In this document: piece after piece, positions 16,473-25,034 of the stretch
Layout of the letters: every line of letters begins with the position of its first letter
How positions within the stretch are numbered: the first letter of the stretch is position 1
From: Gracilinema caldarium
GTDB lineage: Bacteria > Spirochaetota > Spirochaetia > Treponematales > Breznakiellaceae
DNA: 64,000 nt
NCBI RefSeq assembly: GCF_029265695.1
Contig: NZ_JAJUHW010000007.1
Location: 1-64,000, forward strand
Reading direction: 5' to 3'
The notes under the pieces: generated by a model
What the model saw: the letters and a program-made list of their open reading frames with translations, nothing else
Database searches by the model: none
Told to the model about the DNA's origin: nothing
Made by a program: the position numbers and the translations under genes

Positions 16473-16572
16473 AAAAATAAAAAGCAGTTTAATATGAAAA
16501 GAGGCTGTTTATTTAATCTCTTATGGATTGTGTTTGTTTTCGCTATCATTACTAAAGATAAACTTGACTCAA

Positions 16573-16839
16573 ATGAGATTCTATATAGGAGCATGCATCC
16601 TATATGGAATAATTCTGCAGAATAACTGGCAGACAATACGTGAAATAAAAGAAGAGCTTGACGATCTTGAGAATGATTTAAAAGACAGGCATCTTTCAAT
16701 CTTTAAAGGAAAATTAGAAAAATATTTTACGAAATTAAAAATTAAGGTAAAAAGTCAAAAATGCAAGCTCAGATTGTTCTGGGTTATTCTTTTCCTGAGT
16801 CTTGGCTGTTCTCTATATATGTTCTTGCAGAGCAACTAA
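16573..16839 (+). CDS. Small membrane protein with coiled coil (cargo region)
   Basis: A protein of 88 residues from ATG 16573 (the frame is open from 16528). It has a hydrophobic start (FYIGACILYGIIL), a charged coiled-coil middle (IREIKEELDDLENDLKD) and a C-terminal membrane segment (LFWVILFLSLGCSLYMFL). It is AT-rich like its upstream neighbour and probably part of the same acquired cassette. No family is recognised and the start is uncertain. Confidence 0.45.
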   Translation: MRFYIGACILYGIILQNNWQTIREIKEELDDLENDLKDRHLSIFKGKLEKYFTKLKIKVKSQKCKLRLFWVILFLSLGCSLYMFLQSN

Positions 16840-16908
16840 TCCCATCCCTTATTCCCCGTTCAAGCGGCCGCCTCCGGGAATTGCTAGGCTAGTAGCAAGG
16901 AGGCGGAC

Positions 16909-17550
16909 GTGCTATACAAGCTTACAAATCCCTATCGGACCCAGCGAAACAACCGCATTGACCCGGCACAGACCTGCCAGGTTACGAGCATGATTATGGC
17001 CCTCGAGGCGAGCGGAATTCCTTTTGATTACCCACAAGACGAACAGCCTGAAGATTACCTCGCCCGGCTGCTTGACGAGCCAGACGCCTGGGCAAAGCTA
17101 AAGAAAGAATATCCTGCTATGGCGGGCCGGCCTCCTCGAGAAGTTCATGCAATCCTCTCCTGGGCGGTGAATGAAAAACTCTGCAAACGCCGGGTAACCA
17201 CCTTTACGACCAAAGTCTCCATGCAAGAGATCCTCTGGCGTATTGTCAGGCATAAATGCGCCTCCGTTGTCTCGGGGCGCTTTACGTCCTATGGCCACCT
17301 TGTGGCCGTTATTGGTTTTGAGACAAAACAGGATCGTACCGAAGACCTGGGGAGTCCGGGACTGCTTGACCTTGATAAGGTGCAGTCGGTCATTGTGGAT
17401 GACCCCTGGGGAAGCGGCAAAACCGGCTACCGGGACCAGGATGGAAACGATGTTGTCTATACTCTGCAGGAATTTGCCCATCTAACCCGGGTCTTTGACA
17501 GTCTAGACGCAAAGTGGGCCCACCTATTTAGCCGGGATGGGAAATTTTAA
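16909..17550 (+). CDS. C39-like cysteine peptidase, candidate endolysin
   Basis: A 213-residue protein with a papain-like fold of the C39/BtrH type. A putative catalytic Cys23 lies in DPAQTCQVTSM, His130 in SYGHLVAVIGF and an Asp in VIVDDPWG (about 165). The opening YRTQRNNRIDPAQTC is typical of phage and bacterial peptidoglycan-directed C39 members. It is followed at once by a holin-like protein and spanin-like genes, so it is probably the cell-wall lysis enzyme. No signal peptide is visible, so export would depend on the holin. The start is at ATG 16909, with AGGAGG in the upstream region. Confidence 0.75.
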   Translation: MLYKLTNPYRTQRNNRIDPAQTCQVTSMIMALEASGIPFDYPQDEQPEDYLARLLDEPDAWAKLKKEYPAMAGRPPREVHAILSWAVNEKLCKRRVTTFTTKVSMQEILWRIVRHKCASVVSGRFTSYGHLVAVIGFETKQDRTEDLGSPGLLDLDKVQSVIVDDPWGSGKTGYRDQDGNDVVYTLQEFAHLTRVFDSLDAKWAHLFSRDGKF

Positions 17551-17560
17551 GGAGGAATCG

Positions 17561-17764
17561 ATGGAACTAAAAGGAAAGCCCCTTACCCTCGGGGCAAAAA
17601 TAATCGCCGCTCTGCTTGCTATTGGCGGCCTTGTGATTAAGGCCTTCTGGTCGCCCGCCCTCGATATTGATGCGGTCATCAAAGTAGCCGCCTTTGTGGC
17701 GCTCGTCTTTGCACCCATCGATCTGTCGCTCCTTGCAACCAATATTTTTGGGGGCAAAAAATGA
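17561..17764 (+). CDS. Holin-like small membrane protein
   Basis: A 67-residue protein with two hydrophobic helices (about 12-30 and 38-58) and a basic end (FGGKK). AAGGAGG lies 6 bp before ATG 17561; the frame extends to 17537 but that start has no better RBS. Size, topology and position directly after the lysin fit a holin. Its stop overlaps the start of the next gene. Confidence 0.65.
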   Translation: MELKGKPLTLGAKIIAALLAIGGLVIKAFWSPALDIDAVIKVAAFVALVFAPIDLSLLATNIFGGKK

Positions 17765-18096
17765 CAGCCTGTGCGCTTGGAAGTCTTTTTATGGCGGCCT
17801 TGATTTTATTTGGTCTCGGAGCGGCGTTTCTTAATCTGTCCCGCAGACAAAAAATTTACACCACTCAATCTGCCGAGTCTACCGAAAGCGAACCACTAAC
17901 CAAACTAGAAAAATTGCAAAAGGAGGCCAATCTTGAAAACCAAAGCCCTGCTGACATTGTTGCTGCTAGCCCTGACCCTGCCGGCCATGAGCAGCGAAAA
18001 CAAGAGCTTGCCGATGCAGTCCGAAAACGAATACGGGATAGAGTCCGGGAGGCTGTATCCAGGGGATCTGGTGCTGGAACTCCTGGCAATAGCTGA
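17761..18096 (+). CDS. Spanin-like membrane protein with coiled coil
   Basis: A 111-residue protein: N-terminal membrane anchor (about 5-26), then a hydrophilic, partly coiled-coil tail rich in Glu, Lys and Arg. This is the topology of an inner-membrane spanin (Rz). The 3' half of the gene overlaps a second gene in another frame (17933-18304), which recalls the nested Rz/Rz1 arrangement. Sequence identity to known spanins cannot be judged here. Confidence 0.5.
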   Translation: MTACALGSLFMAALILFGLGAAFLNLSRRQKIYTTQSAESTESEPLTKLEKLQKEANLENQSPADIVAASPDPAGHEQRKQELADAVRKRIRDRVREAVSRGSGAGTPGNS

Positions 18097-18304
18097 GGAG
18101 GAGGCAGCCGCCGCGGCGCGTGATGCCTACGATGCGGGCTACAAGGCTGGTCGTATTGATGGAGCCGCCCTCTGGGGCGAAGAATATAAAAAGCTCCAGG
18201 CCGAAAATGCACGGCTTAAAAAGCGCCCCGGATGGGAGACTGTTTTAAGTATTGGTGTTGGGGCCCTGGGAGTGGGGATTGTAATTGGAATGGTGGTTCG
18301 GTGA
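17933..18304 (+). CDS. Nested lysis-region protein with signal peptide
   Basis: A 123-residue protein starting at TTG 17933, with a strong AGGAGG (17921-17926). It has an N-terminal signal-like segment (KALLTLLLLALTLPAMS), an Ala/Glu-rich helical middle (about 50-90) and a C-terminal membrane helix (SIGVGALGVGIVIGMVV). It overlaps the previous gene by 164 bp in a different frame. The pair could be a spanin complex, although no lipobox cysteine is present. Its stop overlaps the next ATG. Confidence 0.55.
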   Translation: MKTKALLTLLLLALTLPAMSSENKSLPMQSENEYGIESGRLYPGDLVLELLAIAEEEAAAAARDAYDAGYKAGRIDGAALWGEEYKKLQAENARLKKRPGWETVLSIGVGALGVGIVIGMVVR

Positions 18305-18657
18305 TGGAAGGACTACTAACGAGCCTTTTACAATATGGAACAACCCCTTCACTCATTGTGCTGGCCTTTGTGGTGGGGCTCCTGGTTAAAAAGCTCGAAG
18401 AAAACGCCAAAAAGGACGATGAGCGGGCAAAAATACTCCGCGAGGAGCTTTCAAAGAGCATTAACAGCCTTGAGGAGAAATTCGAAGAGCGCTTTGTTGT
18501 CCATGCAAAGCGGATGGAAGAGCTATCAAACAGAATTTCCTGCGTGGAAAGGGATTACCTCCCCCGGGAGGATCACTATAAAGACACCGCCGGCTGGCGG
18601 GCCGAGTTGAATCGGATTTTTGATGTAATTATTCGGCAAATGGAGAAAAAGCAATGA
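18304..18657 (+). CDS. Membrane-anchored coiled-coil phage protein (DUF2730-like)
   Basis: A 117-residue protein with an N-terminal membrane helix (about 14-28) and a long charged coiled coil (KKLEENAKKDDERAKILREE onward). Its size, topology and place just before the Mu gp26/gp27/gp28-type genes fit the Mu gp25 (DUF2730) position; the family assignment is by context. It overlaps the upstream stop by 1 bp and the downstream gene by 4 bp. Confidence 0.5.
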   Translation: MEGLLTSLLQYGTTPSLIVLAFVVGLLVKKLEENAKKDDERAKILREELSKSINSLEEKFEERFVVHAKRMEELSNRISCVERDYLPREDHYKDTAGWRAELNRIFDVIIRQMEKKQ

Positions 18658-18950
18658 AGCTAAAAGAAGCCCCCTTGCGGGGTGCCGTATTAACCTTTCT
18701 GAGGGACATATACCCGGAAGGTGCTGAGCGGAGGACAATTATTTCCGTGCTCTACCAGTACCATGACTACGAACCCATTAAGCAAGCTTTGGAGTACCTG
18801 GTAGACAAGGAGTATGTGAGCCGCAAGGATGTGCCGCACCCCTATCGCGCAGGGGATAATATCTCTATATACCGCATTACCGCACGGGGCATTGACCTTC
18901 TAGATGGTCTTATTGCCGATCCTGCGGTGCTTATTCCCCGGGAGGAGTGA
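18654..18950 (+). CDS. Winged-helix phage protein (Mu gp26 position)
   Basis: A 98-residue protein with a winged-helix pattern (AVLTFLRDIYPEGAERRTII, then IKQALEYLVDKEYVSR and IYRITARGIDLLDGL). Proteins of this type occur directly upstream of the DUF3486/terminase pair in Mu-like phages. It is likely to bind DNA and may help packaging or late control; the exact function is not known. Confidence 0.6.
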   Translation: MKLKEAPLRGAVLTFLRDIYPEGAERRTIISVLYQYHDYEPIKQALEYLVDKEYVSRKDVPHPYRAGDNISIYRITARGIDLLDGLIADPAVLIPREE

Positions 18951-18951
18951 C

Positions 18952-19473
18952 ATGGGCCGGCGGAGTAAGATTGAGCTCCAGAGTCTCTCTGAGCGGGTGG
19001 TGCGGCTGTACCAGGAAGGCAAAACGATTGTCCAAATTGCAGAAATTCTCCGCGCTGAGGGCTATGATACGAGCCGCGAAGGCGTGCGCCGGGCGGTAAA
19101 AAACGCAAAAGAGCTTGCTTTAGATCTCAAGCGAGCTACCGAAGAAGCCCGGGTTATGATGGATGCGGTGCGGAATAGCCCCAATACGGATCTTGCAGAA
19201 GCAGTGCTCACCAGGTTTGCAAGTTTGCTCTTACAGGAATCCTCTGCTATAGAAGAACTTGGCTCCGAGGATCCCCTTGCCTATATCGACGCTATTAGCA
19301 AAGTGGCCAATGCCCAGGCAAAACTGGGACAGGTGCGCATGAAGTACCAAAACGGCTTTGAGGCTGCAAAGCACGCGGTACTCGAAGCCCTCCGAAATGA
19401 GCTTAAACATTACCCGGATATTCTCGACCGGCTTGAAACGATTGTGATTGGTCTGGAGGCGCCGGCGGCATGA
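18952..19473 (+). CDS. DUF3486-family protein, Mu gp27-like (probable small terminase)
   Basis: A 173-residue protein starting MGRRSKIELQSLSERVVRLY, with a DNA-binding HTH (about 8-50) and a helical C-terminal part. In Mu, gp27 lies immediately before the large terminase and is taken to be the small terminase subunit; the same order and a 4-bp overlap are seen here. The start at 18952 has GGGAGGAG upstream and matches the family better than the longer frame from 18904. Confidence 0.8.
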   Translation: MGRRSKIELQSLSERVVRLYQEGKTIVQIAEILRAEGYDTSREGVRRAVKNAKELALDLKRATEEARVMMDAVRNSPNTDLAEAVLTRFASLLLQESSAIEELGSEDPLAYIDAISKVANAQAKLGQVRMKYQNGFEAAKHAVLEALRNELKHYPDILDRLETIVIGLEAPAA

Positions 19474-21014
19474 ACCGGATAGTGGACAGCCTCGTCGGCG
19501 GGGCTGAGGAGGTACAGACTGAGCGGGAGCGAAACCGCAGGCTTGAGCGGGCAAAGCGAGATTTTGGTTACTTTTGCCGCACGTATCTCGCGGACTACTT
19601 CTATACCGAACCTGCAGAGTACCAGCGACTCCTTTATGAAGTGGCCGATACTCGGAGCCTGTCCACAGATCTTGCAGAAAAACTGAGAGGCTTTATACGA
19701 GAAAAGTATTGGCCACTGGTAAAACCAATCAAAGATCTTGCCGGTGCGATGTTCATTGAGCCCCGTGAGCACGGGAAAACCGTCCGCTGGAGCTTTGCGT
19801 ATCCTCTCTGGCAGGTGCTCTCCGGGAAAAGCCGCTATGTGCTCCTTATCGGGGCAAGCCAAAACGCTGCGCAGGAAAACCTTATCAATATCAGGACGGA
19901 ACTTGAAGAGAACGACCTTCTCCTTGAAGACTTTGGGGATCTCCGGGGCGACCGCTGGAGCGATGCCCGCATCGAACTAAAGAATGGCACCTGCATACAG
20001 GCAAAAGGCGCCGGGGCGAGCATGCGCGGTACCCGATTCCGGCAGTACCGGCCGGACCTCATCGTCCTCGACGATATCCTTAAAGACGACGCGGTCGATT
20101 CCCCGGCTACCCGGAGTAAGATTCACCGCTGGCTCAAGCGGGTTGTGTTTAACTTGGGAAAGACCGCCTTTATCGTGTGGGTCAACACAATTTTCCATAG
20201 CGACGACCCCATAAGCCGCCTCTTACGGGAACTGGAAGACGGATCCCTTAAACGCTGGATTGCGGTGCGCCTTTCCTGCTTTAAGCCCGACGGAACGCCC
20301 CTCTGGCCAGAGAACTGGCCGCAGACAGTGCTCGAAGAAAAGCGGCAGGTTCTGGGGAGCGACGTGTTTAGCACCGAGTACGAGAATGAGCCGCTTTCCG
20401 ACGAGGAGCGGATTATAAAGCCCGAATGGATCCAAGCGCACATATACTTGCCTGCAGAGCTCCCTGCAGGGCTCCGGTACTTTGCCGGGGTAGACCCCGC
20501 GGCAGGAAAGCATGACCACACGGCCATTGTCTCAGTAGGTGTCGACCGATCGGGCGTTATTTGGGAAGTAGACTCCTGGGCGGCTACCTGCTCAGAGGAC
20601 GAGACGGTGACCCAGCTTATCACGAAGCACAAGCGGTTTAAGTACGCGCTTATCGCCTGGGAAGAGGTGTCCTTCACGAATATCTATGCCCGCTACGTTA
20701 TGCGGATGGCCGCAGCAGAGAATGTGTATCTACCCATAAAGACCGTAAAGGCCGGCACCGAAAGCAAGGTACTCCGGGTACGCTCCATATCGCCTTTAAT
20801 CGAAAACGGGCTTATCCGGTTCCGGGACCGGGGAAACCGGGAGCTTATCGAAGAACTTACAAGCTTTCCCAAAGGCCGATTCGACGATTTGCCGGATGCG
20901 CTGGCTTACGCGGTCGGTATAATCACCCGGGCGGCGGAAGTCCCCCAGGTAGCACCAATAAGGCGCATAGCACCATCCTTAGCACAGCAAACCTTACGAG
21001 GGTATAGACAATGA
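19470..21014 (+). CDS. Terminase large subunit (Mu gp28-like)
   Basis: The 514-residue DNA-packaging motor. The ATPase half has a Walker A-like PREHGKT (about 93-99) and Walker B DLIVLDDI (about 193-200). The C-terminal nuclease half has FAGVDPAAGKHDHTAIVS (about 336-353) and the acidic RFDDLPDALAYAVG (about 470-484). Mu packages by the headful mechanism starting from the left end, so a pac-like site near 7.9 kb is expected. It overlaps neighbouring genes by 4 bp on both sides. Confidence 0.9.
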   Translation: MNRIVDSLVGGAEEVQTERERNRRLERAKRDFGYFCRTYLADYFYTEPAEYQRLLYEVADTRSLSTDLAEKLRGFIREKYWPLVKPIKDLAGAMFIEPREHGKTVRWSFAYPLWQVLSGKSRYVLLIGASQNAAQENLINIRTELEENDLLLEDFGDLRGDRWSDARIELKNGTCIQAKGAGASMRGTRFRQYRPDLIVLDDILKDDAVDSPATRSKIHRWLKRVVFNLGKTAFIVWVNTIFHSDDPISRLLRELEDGSLKRWIAVRLSCFKPDGTPLWPENWPQTVLEEKRQVLGSDVFSTEYENEPLSDEERIIKPEWIQAHIYLPAELPAGLRYFAGVDPAAGKHDHTAIVSVGVDRSGVIWEVDSWAATCSEDETVTQLITKHKRFKYALIAWEEVSFTNIYARYVMRMAAAENVYLPIKTVKAGTESKVLRVRSISPLIENGLIRFRDRGNRELIEELTSFPKGRFDDLPDALAYAVGIITRAAEVPQVAPIRRIAPSLAQQTLRGYRQ

Positions 21015-22255
21015 AACAGACAAGTAAACCAAAAACCGAACAGCTTTCCCTGCGAATTATTTCCTCTACAGATCTTTTCACTTCATTTATTGGCTACATG
21101 CCTAACCCCGACGAGGTACTCCGGGATACGGGCGAGCGGATTACCGTGTATCGGGAGATGCGCACCGATCCCAGAATTAAGAGCCTCTTAGCCCTGGTAA
21201 AAAGCTCGGTACTGGAATATACGCCCCGGATTGAACAGGGAGATGCCCGGACTGCGGTATTTGAATTTATCAATAAGACTGTGGATCAAGCCCTGCTCTA
21301 TGGTCTTGAAAAGCGGTTGTTATCAGCCGTCGATTATGGCTATAGCGTCGTGGAACTGGTGTGGAAAAACGAGAACGGATGGTGGCTCCCTGACGATGTG
21401 GTGCTTCGGAAGCCCGAACGCTTTGTCTTTGATGCAGAGGGGCGTCTTAAATACAAAGACGTCTCTACCGGAGCGCTTATAGACCTCTATGACCAGGCCT
21501 ATAAATGGCTCGTCTATCGCTATGATAAAGACGCGGAAAACCCTTATGGGACCAGTGCGCTCAAATCTTGCTACTGGGCATGGAAGTTTAAGAAGGCTGG
21601 GAGCCAGTTCTGGATCATGGCAGCGGAAAAGTTTTCTGTGCCCTCAATTCTCGCCCTTTTTGATACTTCAGAACCGGAGGATAAAATTCGGGAGCGGGCC
21701 CTGCATCTTTCAGAGCTCCTTTCAACGGTGCAATCCGGCTCCGGGGCAGCACTTGCTAACATTAAAGACGTCAAGCTTCTCACGAGCCCCGAAAAGGTAA
21801 GCGAGTTCCGTTCACTCATGGAGTGGTGCGACCAGCAGATTAGCTATGGCATTACTGGGCAGAGCCTTGCCACTCAGGAGGCAGAGTTCGGAAGCCGGGC
21901 CCAGGCCTCGGTACATAGCGATGTATTAAAGACCCTTGCGAAAGGGGTTTGCAGGGAACTCTCTGAGGTGCTCCAGCGGCTCGTTTCCTATGTAGTGGAA
22001 CTCAACTATGGCCCTGGCGAAGCGGATCCCCTTATTCGCTTTGACCTCGATGAACACGCTACCTGGGATGAACTTGTCCAGGCCATTGACCGGGGAATTC
22101 CCGTATCAAAGAACGCTCTCTATAACCGCTACGGCGTCCCCAAGCCCGCAAGCGACGAGGACGCTTTTGTGCGTCAAACAAGTGCAGCTTTAGATCCGCT
22201 TGCCCTAGCCATGGCCGATGAGAGTAAAAAAAAAGTCCGCAGGACAATATTTTAG
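21011..22255 (+). CDS. Portal protein (DUF935, Mu gp29-like), short 0-frame product
   Basis: A 414-residue portal, the ring through which DNA enters the capsid. The opening region with FIGYMPNPDEVLRDTGERIT and the middle EPEDKIRERALHLSELLSTV are DUF935 features. Relatives are usually about 500 residues, and the missing C-terminal helices are encoded downstream in the -1 frame. The junction is a run of nine A (22226-22234) just before the stop. A -1 slip would join the portal to its lost tail and to the following MuF-type domain in one product of about 880 residues. Confidence 0.85.
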   Translation: MKQTSKPKTEQLSLRIISSTDLFTSFIGYMPNPDEVLRDTGERITVYREMRTDPRIKSLLALVKSSVLEYTPRIEQGDARTAVFEFINKTVDQALLYGLEKRLLSAVDYGYSVVELVWKNENGWWLPDDVVLRKPERFVFDAEGRLKYKDVSTGALIDLYDQAYKWLVYRYDKDAENPYGTSALKSCYWAWKFKKAGSQFWIMAAEKFSVPSILALFDTSEPEDKIRERALHLSELLSTVQSGSGAALANIKDVKLLTSPEKVSEFRSLMEWCDQQISYGITGQSLATQEAEFGSRAQASVHSDVLKTLAKGVCRELSEVLQRLVSYVVELNYGPGEADPLIRFDLDEHATWDELVQAIDRGIPVSKNALYNRYGVPKPASDEDAFVRQTSAALDPLALAMADESKKKVRRTIF

Positions 22256-22461
22256 ACCTTGAGGAAGACGAACGTAAAAAGCTGTCAGAACTGGACCGCC
22301 TGGCTCTCCGGGCCCGGGAAGCAACACTGCCCCGGATAGGAAAAGCACTGGCCGAATGGGTCCACGCTCTCTCGCCAGACGGATCCCTGCCGTCGCTTGA
22401 AGCCCTCAAGGCTGCTTCATTCCCCGACGCTGCGAAAGGCTTGATTCAGGAGACTGAGCGG

Positions 22462-23658
22462 ATGCTCGCCGGGGCAATTTTGCTTGGCATGGACCATGCG
22501 GAGCGGGGACTCCGTTTGGCAGACCCGGACCCGGAATATACCCCTATTCCCTTTGAAGAAGCTATTAAATTCCTAAAAGCCCGTGTGAGCCTTACCAAGG
22601 CGGAGTGGGTGGCCCTGGAGCCAAAGCTTGCTTTCCGCGCTTTCACTTTGGCAAAGCTTACCCAGTGCGACTGCATCGAAGCGGTCCGCGGCAGGCTCGT
22701 CACGGCACTGGAAAAAGGAGATGGCTTTGAGCAACTTTGGAACGACGTAAAAACCATTGCCGAATCGGATGGAGCGACCATCAAACCCGGCTACTGGGAA
22801 ACGGTGTATCGCACTAATATTCAGACCTCCTACAACGCCGGGCGCCGTATGCAGTTTGACCGCTCCCCTCCCGCAGCGCTTGCCCTTATGGTGCTGGAAG
22901 ACGAGCGCACAAGCGATATCTGCCGCCCCCTTGCCGGGCTTGTCCTCCCCTACAATCATCCCTTCTGGGAAGACCACTGGCCGCCATTTCACTTCAACTG
23001 CCGAACCACTGTGCGTGGAATCTATGAAGATGAATTGGGCCAGGTTCCAGTGCAGAACATTCCCATGAAAAAGCTCCGTAAGGAGTTTAAACCCCAGAGT
23101 GGGTTTGGGGAGAATCCGCTTCAAAAACAGACCTTTTGGAAATTGACGCAACCAATGGTTGATAGAATTAAAAAATATGGCATTGTGGAAGAGTTGCGTG
23201 CTTTTGCTAAAACCCTTGGGTTTAATTATGATCCGGTCATTGGCTCTGCATTAGTGCAACAAGGGATTATTGTTCAGGTTGCACCAATCAAAGGCAATAT
23301 CGTAGAAGAGCGTCAAAAGATTAGAGCGTATTTAAATTCTCTTAAGGGAAGTATTTTCTATAATGAGCATATACAGGGGCCTATTAGGATTACCAATAAT
23401 GGTATTAGAAAAGCTATATCCTTATCGGGAGATCCTAAAAAGCTAGCTGCTCTTGGTAATTTACCTGCACTGCTTGAAAATATGAGCCTCATATCAACCG
23501 AGCCTGATAAGAGTAATAGCCCAGATATAATCGAGATTATAAAAGCTAAGGCTATTGTAGAAATTGGACAAGAGAAGCATGTGTTCAATCTTGTTCTTAA
23601 GCGTTTAAAATCAAAAGAATTGCAATTTTATGATATAGCAACGTATGTTATAAAATAA
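22462..23658 (+). CDS. MuF/gp30-like head morphogenesis protein with C-terminal LPD-like domain
   Basis: About 398 residues from ATG 22462, which has AGGAG at 22448-22452. The frame is open further back to about 22228 and there encodes the portal C-terminal helices. Residues after about 25 form the SPP1 gp7/Mu F head domain (HFNCRTTVRGIYEDELG with the upstream DERTSDICRPLAG). The last about 120 residues (IRITNNGIRKAISLSG onward) look like a large polyvalent-protein-associated domain of the kind fused to MuF proteins. The 3' third is more AT-rich than the rest, suggesting a swapped module. A 10-bp hairpin follows the stop. Confidence 0.75.
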   Translation: MLAGAILLGMDHAERGLRLADPDPEYTPIPFEEAIKFLKARVSLTKAEWVALEPKLAFRAFTLAKLTQCDCIEAVRGRLVTALEKGDGFEQLWNDVKTIAESDGATIKPGYWETVYRTNIQTSYNAGRRMQFDRSPPAALALMVLEDERTSDICRPLAGLVLPYNHPFWEDHWPPFHFNCRTTVRGIYEDELGQVPVQNIPMKKLRKEFKPQSGFGENPLQKQTFWKLTQPMVDRIKKYGIVEELRAFAKTLGFNYDPVIGSALVQQGIIVQVAPIKGNIVEERQKIRAYLNSLKGSIFYNEHIQGPIRITNNGIRKAISLSGDPKKLAALGNLPALLENMSLISTEPDKSNSPDIIEIIKAKAIVEIGQEKHVFNLVLKRLKSKELQFYDIATYVIK

Positions 23659-23685
23659 AGGGTCAGGGGTTGTTGCCCTGGCCCT
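23659..23685 (+). terminator. Stem-loop directly after the MuF gene
   Basis: AGGGTCAGGG (23659-23668) pairs with CCCTGGCCCT (23676-23685) around a 7-nt loop. A second option pairs GGGTCAG with CTGACCC at 23699-23705. There is no clear T-tract, so it may be an RNA-processing or pausing element rather than a complete terminator. Confidence 0.5.
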
Positions 23686-24146
23686 AAACCAGTATTGGCT
23701 GACCCTGGTTAACAAATCCGGGAGTCTGCTGGCCTCAACGGGAGCATGCACGCACGTTGATTTAATAAAAATATCGTACTTCTCTCCCGATTTGTCAATA
23801 ACCCCAAAAAACAATACGCCCTACATCCGAGACCATCTCAAAATACCCCCATTCGAACGAAATTCTAACAGCTAAAATCAATCGAATAGGCATGGGGAGT
23901 ATAATTTCACCTCCCCGCAAAAACACCCCCTTTTTTGGCCGTTTTTTGCGTTGTGCCTGATTTAAGCTTGATCGCGCGGAAGTCGTATACACTCTTTTCG
24001 AGCGCCCTGCACGCCATGTGTGAGCCCTATTTCCCGGGCGGCAGGTGCCAGCCGGTGCAAGCCCGGCGGGGCGCTCTTCTTTCTCCTAACCCGCCCCTTA
24101 TGCCAGGTTCAAGCGGGCCTGGAATTGCCTCTGTAAACTTTTGCTT
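23686..24146. other. 461-bp gene-free region with structured GC-rich element
   Basis: I see no convincing gene. The short frames on the minus strand lack ribosome sites and family features. The distal part can fold strongly: GAGCGCCC (24000-24007) pairs with GGGCGCTC (24069-24076), enclosing CCGGGC (24034-24039) with GCCCGG (24061-24066), and a T-rich tail follows. It may be a structured RNA, an attenuator for the head genes, or the scar of a lost gene. Confidence 0.45.
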
Positions 24147-25025
24147 ATGAAAACCAGAACAAGAGAACTGGCAAGGCCAGGCATCTTCGGTTCGGTAGAT
24201 AACCCGCAGATTGTTACGGAAAAAGACCTGCAGGAAATCGCCGAGACCTTTCCAGATGTACAGAAGGCACCGGTCACCTTCGGACATTGGCCGGATCCGA
24301 CTCGGCCCAGGCTGGGAAATGTTATTGCAGTGCAGTGGGACCCCAAGGCAAAGGTGCTGACCGGCACCATCGAGGAGCAGGATGAGTTAGCCAAAGCGGT
24401 CGACGAGGGCTATTACCCTGACGTTTCTATCGGCGCCAAGCGTCGCGCCGTGGATGGCAAAATGTACTTGCATCACCTCGCCTATCTCGGCGAGGAGCCC
24501 CCTGCTATTAAGGATCTCGTCGCATCCATCAACAAGGAACTTATGCCCGACATCGCCGCTAGCGACTTTGACGGGGCTATCTCATTCCCGAGCCCGAATG
24601 CGGTATTGGTAGAACAGCGGACTGCACAAAAAGCGCCTGAGTCCACATCTGGTAAGCCAGATGTAGGCGAAGCAGATGCGCCAGCAGCTACCATCAATCT
24701 TGCCGACGCATCAAAATCCGCCGACGCGGCCCGGCGTTTAGAGGCGCAATTGCGGGCGATTAAAAAAGACGCGCTCCTTAAAGCCGCCGCAGGGCGGATA
24801 CCTAAGGCAAAGGAACCGCTCCTCATTACCCTCTCGGATAGCCTTGGTGTGTCGGCATCCCTTGAGCTCTCTGATGAGGCGGGCAACAAGCGAACAGTAT
24901 CGCCCATCGACCTACTCGAAGAGCTTATTCAGAGCCTCCCGCTGCCGGTGCAAGAAGGGCGGCTTGCACTTTCTGAATCAGATACAAAACCCATTGACCT
25001 TCGAGGTCTGTTAAAACACGTATAG
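24147..25025 (+). CDS. Head maturation protease/scaffold (Mu gpI-like)
   Basis: A 292-residue protein. The N-terminal half contains VTFGHWPDPTRPRLG and YYPDVSIGAKRR, typical of the Mu gpI protease/scaffold family. The C-terminal half is an Ala/Lys-rich helical region, which fits an internal scaffold. It precedes the decoration and capsid genes, the usual head order (protease, decoration, major capsid). ATG 24147 is taken as start; no strong RBS is visible, and a TTG lies 6 bp upstream. Confidence 0.72.
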   Translation: MKTRTRELARPGIFGSVDNPQIVTEKDLQEIAETFPDVQKAPVTFGHWPDPTRPRLGNVIAVQWDPKAKVLTGTIEEQDELAKAVDEGYYPDVSIGAKRRAVDGKMYLHHLAYLGEEPPAIKDLVASINKELMPDIAASDFDGAISFPSPNAVLVEQRTAQKAPESTSGKPDVGEADAPAATINLADASKSADAARRLEAQLRAIKKDALLKAAAGRIPKAKEPLLITLSDSLGVSASLELSDEAGNKRTVSPIDLLEELIQSLPLPVQEGRLALSESDTKPIDLRGLLKHV

Positions 25026-25034
25026 GAGGAACCA

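Noticed and set aside
22228-23658. Ordinary separate MuF gene starting at TTG 22441
   Set aside because: There is no ribosome site at that TTG, and the frame upstream encodes the missing portal helices; ATG 22462 with AGGAG or a frameshift fusion explains the data better.
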